Shown: positions 60,290 through 64,000 of the stretch, piece by piece
How positions within the stretch are numbered: the first letter of the stretch is position 1
Layout: every line of letters starts with the position of its first letter
NCBI GenBank assembly: GCA_026686845.1
Contig: JAIVEN010000012.1
Coordinates: forward strand, 28,336,501-28,400,500
DNA length: 64,000 bases
From: Adenanthera pavonina
Lineage: Eukaryota; Streptophyta; Magnoliopsida; Fabales; Fabaceae
Direction: 5' to 3'
Notes under the pieces: generated by a model
The model's input: only the letters and a program-made list of their open reading frames with translations
What the model was told of the DNA's origin: nothing
Databases searched by the model: none
Program-made: the position numbers and the translations under genes

Positions 60290-62188
60290 TTCAAAAATTA
60301 TTTCGATTACTTTTATAAAACATGTATAGAAAATAAAATAAATAAATAAAATGGATTCATTTACAAAGGCGAACTTGACTTAGAATAAGAATCTAGAACT
60401 TACGTTCCCTAATATAGGGACCAAAGTTCACGAAGTTCGAATGTAAAAACTCAAATCAACGGGTTTGTGTTTTTGAAGAAAAATTATGTATATTTGTTAT
60501 TTTTGAAAATTGAATTGTACATATTATATATAACAATTATTTAGCTATTTATTTATTACTTGTTAATAAATCCACAGAGATTTTCAAAATTGTACGTGCT
60601 CACTAATTGGTTTATATACCTATGAAAACTTCTAAAAACCTCACATAAAATAATTTGAAAATATATTATAAAATTATATTTAAAGAAATATTTTTATTCA
60701 AAACTTTATTAAATTTGAGAAAATCTTCAAAAAATATTTTCTATAAAAAAACGTATAATTTGATTTGTATATCAGCGGAGGCACATCACAACACGCCATA
60801 CATTTATTAATCCAAACAACCACGGAGGATCCAAAAATCCCACTAGGCAAAAATTTAAAAAGATATATATTTAATGAGAAAATATCATATTATCATAGTC
60901 GAATAAGGGAATATGAATAATGTAATCGATCACATAAATAAAGCACATAAAAGTTACCTCCTTTTAAGTTATATGCGCCTTGTACCACAACTTTGAAAGA
61001 TAGATATTTCAACTGAATTTTATGGTCTTGAAAGAAAAGATGTAATTATCTAATATCTTAATCTTTAGAAAAAAGAAAAGAAAAGGAAGAAAGTAAACAA
61101 AACAAAACAAAAGAAAAGAAAAACAAAATGAGAAGAAAGAAAATGAAAAGAAAAAAAAAAGAAACAAAGAAACGAGAATGAAGAAAACAAAATAAAATAA
61201 AAAAATGACAAAAAAATAAAAAAAAATACTCATTTCAATGGTTAAGTAAAAAAGAATATCACGAAATATCATTCCACTAATTTAGTCAACGTATTTGGCA
61301 AGTATGGTCATAATCATGTAGTCATACACCTTGACTTTAAGAACAAAAATTATGATAAAATAGGATAAATCTTTCCATCATCAACGAGAATACGTTTCCA
61401 TCCTTATTATGAATATTCAAGGATATGAGTAATTTGTTTCTAAGACTTCACCAAAATATCATACTTTGTGGTCCATCGAAATAAATTGAAAAAAAGAAAA
61501 CAAAATAAAACATACACATCACAAGTATACCTCCACTTATTTTAAGGTATTCATTGGTGTAAATAAGTTGTTCCATGAACCTCTCAAAACATCAAATTTG
61601 GGATCCATGGAAATATTCAAGAAGAGAAGAAGATATAAGATCATATTATAAAACGGTTTTACCTATAAGAAAACCTCAACTATGCAATGAGATGGAATGA
61701 AGAAGAAATGAAGAAATTTCCTACCTTAAACTTTATCGAAAAAGAACCAACACCCACTCTCAACTTTTTCTTCACTCTCAAACCACCCTCACATATCATC
61801 TCTCTTTCTCTCAATTTCTTCTTCTTCTTTGATCCTTGTTGATGCCTCTCTTCTCTTCTTACCTCTATTTATAATGCCAAAAATCAAATCATTCAATTAA
61901 TACTCTAAAATCACAAAAATCTCTTTTTTATTTTTCTTTAATATTCACATTAAGATTGATTGATTTTCTTTCTTTTTTCATTATTAATTTGATAACAAAT
62001 CTCAATCCTTGATTTTTCTTTTTTATTTTTATTACTTTTTTTAGTTTTATGAAAATCTCAAAAAGGAGAAAATCATAACTCCACATGATATGACAATCTT
62101 TGGAGATATTATTATTTTTTATTATTTTATCTTAAGAAATTTTTCTTTCCATATTTAAAAAAAAAACCATACCAAATATCGTGTTCAC
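60290..62188 (-). mobile_element. 5' LTR of the retrotransposon in hAT (inner end lost)
   Basis: Homologous to about 52185-54081. The first 220 bp as counted on the left LTR, and the primer site, are missing, so a deletion joined the LTR to the internal domain near 60290. Confidence 0.83.
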
Positions 62189-62376
62189 ATCTTCCCCTCT
62201 TTTTTCAAGGCAAAATATTCCCATGCAGGATTAGCCTTCCCATGCATTGATAAGCTCCCTGTTGTTAAGTCTTTGTTTGATGAAGGAGCATTACTACCAG
62301 TAGTATTGTGGTCAGGATTGGTGGGATTGGGAGATATATTATCTTGTGTATAGGCATTAGTTGTTGAAATATCCAT
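62189..62376 (-). pseudogene. hAT transposase, N-terminal exon
   Basis: The minus-strand ATG at 62376 (MDISTTNAYTQDN) opens a Ser/Asn/Thr-rich leader. This is followed by KANPAWEYFALKKEGK, the conserved segment just before the BED finger of plant hAT transposases. The next codons, NMYTCLFC, lie at 51958 after the inserted retrotransposon. A further in-frame Met at 62406 is possible but follows a sequence that looks like an intron end. This is the beginning of the gene whose other parts run down to 41307. Confidence 0.82.
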
Positions 62377-62433
62377 GCTCCTTAACCAGGATAAAGAGAA
62401 AGACAAAATTAAAGAAAAATTAAGAGTTAACTA

Positions 62434-64000
62434 ATAACAACAACAACTTTAGCCTTATCCCACTAATGTGAGATTGATTACATGGATCATACGATATCAA
62501 TAGGCGTTATTAAACACCATCTCCTCAAATAAATCATTTATCAAGAAGTCATTCTTTATAACTTCCATTAACGTCCTTCTTGGTTTTTCTCTATGCCCTT
62601 TTATAGGGATCCAAGCGATTTGATCAACTCTCCTCACTCGCTCCTTTTGCCCTCTTCTTTATGCATACTCAAACCTCCTTAAACGATTTTCTACTATTTT
62701 CTCCTTGATAGGTGCTACTCCGACTTTCCTTTGTATACAATCATTTCGTATCTTATCCAATCTTGTATGACTAGACATCCATCTCAACATTTTCATCTCT
62801 GCTACTCCAAGCTTATACTCTTGTTGTCCTTTCATAGCCTAACATTCACTACCATATAGCATTACTGGTCTTATAACTGTTCGATAAAATTTTCTTTTAA
62901 ACTTAATAGGTATCTTGCGGTTACAAATAACTCCTAATGATTTTCTCCACTTTAACCATATAGCTTATATCCTATGCATAATATTCCCATCAATTTCAGC
63001 ATCACTCTATAAAATTGACCTCAAATATATGAAGTTGGCACTTCTTGAATGATTTTCTCTCCAATTTTTACCTCTAAATCATTTTTAATTAGTCTCTTGT
63101 TAAATTTGTAACGTATATATTTTATCTTACTTGTACTCAAGTGGAAACCTTTTGATTCCAAAATATGTCTCAATAACTCAAGTTTTGTATTGACCTCTTC
63201 TTTTTGGTCCTCAATAAAGACTATATTATCCATGAAGAGCATACACTTTGAAATTTTCTCCTATATATGTTTTGTTAGAACATCAAAAAACAAATTAAAT
63301 TGCTATAAATTCAAGAAAGATCCTTGATGTAAAGTTATCCTTATAGAAAAATTCTGTGTCTCACCTCCAGGAGTTCTCACACTTATTGACCTCTCATACA
63401 TATCATTTATGACTCGAATATAAGCCATAGACATACATTTTTTTCTCTATTGCTTTCCATAGCACATCTCTTAGTACTCTATCATAAACTTTTTTCAAAT
63501 TAATGAAAACTATCTGTAAGTCTCTCTCTTCACTCCGATATCTTTTATTCAAATCCTTTAATAAATAAATAGTCTCTGTTGTAGACTGTCATGGCATAAA
63601 TCCAAATTGATTTTCTGAAATACGAGACTGTTTTTTTAGTCTATGCTTATTCACTCTTTCCCAAAATTTCATAGTATGACTCATGAGTTTTATCTCCTGA
63701 TAATTTGCACAATTTTAAATATCCCATTGTTCTTGTATATAGGCTCGAGAATGCACTTTCTCCATTCCTCTGACATTCTATGAGACTTTAAAATCTTGCT
63801 AAATAACTTAGTGATCTACAAGACCCCTTTCTCTTTTAAGCACTTCCAAACTTCGATCGGAATACCATCAAGACTAATAGTTTTACCATTATCCATTCTC
63901 TTAAGAGTTTCTTTTACCTCTCCAACTCAAATCTTATGATAAAAGTTCAAATTCAGATCATCTTTGTGAATTCTTAATCCTTCCGTATCAATAGTTATAC
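62434..64000 (-). mobile_element. L1-type LINE with reverse transcriptase remnants, continues beyond the window
   Basis: From 64000 down, the minus strand shows successive RT blocks in shifting frames: RMDNGKTISLDGIPIEVWKC near 63900, the LIYKNNG-like block near 63740, the HQGS-like region, then an open part 63242-63021. That part reads LFMDNIVFIEDQKEEVNTKL with LRHILESKGFHLSTSKIKYI. The catalytic F/YxDD has become FMDN, so RT is dead. The 3' tail is a TTG repeat (AACAACAACAAC on the plus strand at 62435-62446). It lies next to the N-terminal hAT exon, probably inserted in the hAT 5' region. The 5' part is outside the window. Confidence 0.87.

Larger units (their letters stand above)
51964..62188 (-). 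mobile_element. Two-LTR Ty3-type retrotransposon inserted in the hAT gene
   Basis: The ends are TGAAGCACCC (51964) and GTGTTCACA (62188), with flanks TCTTT (51959-51963) and TCTTC (62189-62193), a 5-bp duplication with one change. The left LTR is 51964-54081. The right LTR is 60290-62188 and lacks about 220 bp at its inner end. The body on the minus strand contains a G-patch segment, a protease-RT linker and the start of reverse transcriptase. RNase H and integrase are not found, so the element is deleted and decayed. A family 2 solo LTR (54398-57715) is nested in it. It splits the hAT N-terminus between KKEGK and NMYTCLFC. Confidence 0.88.

Noticed and set aside
62189..62206. Purine stretch that looks like a polypurine tract beside the right LTR
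   Set aside because: On the minus strand it encodes LKKEGK of the hAT transposase just before the insertion point. It is host coding sequence outside the retrotransposon.

Overview
This is nuclear DNA from a flowering plant, most likely a eudicot. The evidence is a plant CYP71-clan cytochrome P450 with one phase-0 intron, intron-bearing gene fragments, very AT-rich intergenic DNA, Stowaway-like MITEs and plant CACTA, hAT, Ty3-type and LINE elements. The species cannot be named from the sequence alone. There are no bacterial features, CRISPR arrays, rRNAs or convincing tRNAs.

The one gene that looks intact is the CYP71D-like P450 at 38784-40496 (+). It has two exons, 500 codons, every catalytic motif, a TATA box 51 bp before the ATG and poly(A) signals downstream. 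About 7.5 kb upstream lies a decayed fragment of a class II (copalyl-diphosphate-synthase-like) diterpene synthase (30606-31331). The pair could be the remains of a terpenoid locus, but that is an inference.

Layout: 1-3494, the right end of a CACTA transposon (TNP2-like transposase and Ulp1-like remnants). 3495-11100, AT-rich DNA collinear with 33489-38280, forming a diverged direct segmental duplication. 12403-29132, a second, 16.7 kb CACTA element with perfect 12-bp terminal repeats and an ATT target duplication. It carries spliced fragments of a MATE transporter, a CDK-like kinase and a Ulp1 protease. It also holds a nested, decayed Ty3-type chromovirus (12720-23667, minus strand), which itself contains a solo LTR. 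29133-33488, the diterpene synthase relic, a MITE, terminal-repeat-like sequence and a LINE 3' end. 38700-40700, the P450. 41307-62376, one hAT transposase gene on the minus strand split by four insertions: solo LTRs at 42385-43845, 44245-47789 and 48338-51633, and a two-LTR retrotransposon at 51964-62188 that itself contains a solo LTR at 54398-57715. 62434-64000, an L1-type LINE reverse transcriptase on the minus strand.

Target-site duplications were read directly for all five solo LTRs (CTCTT, CTTTT, TGTAC, GGAGG, TTTGC), for the CACTA element (ATT) and, with one mismatch, for the two-LTR element (TCTTT/TCTTC). The nesting order is therefore well supported. Apart from the P450 gene, the protein-coding material is transposon-derived or pseudogenic.
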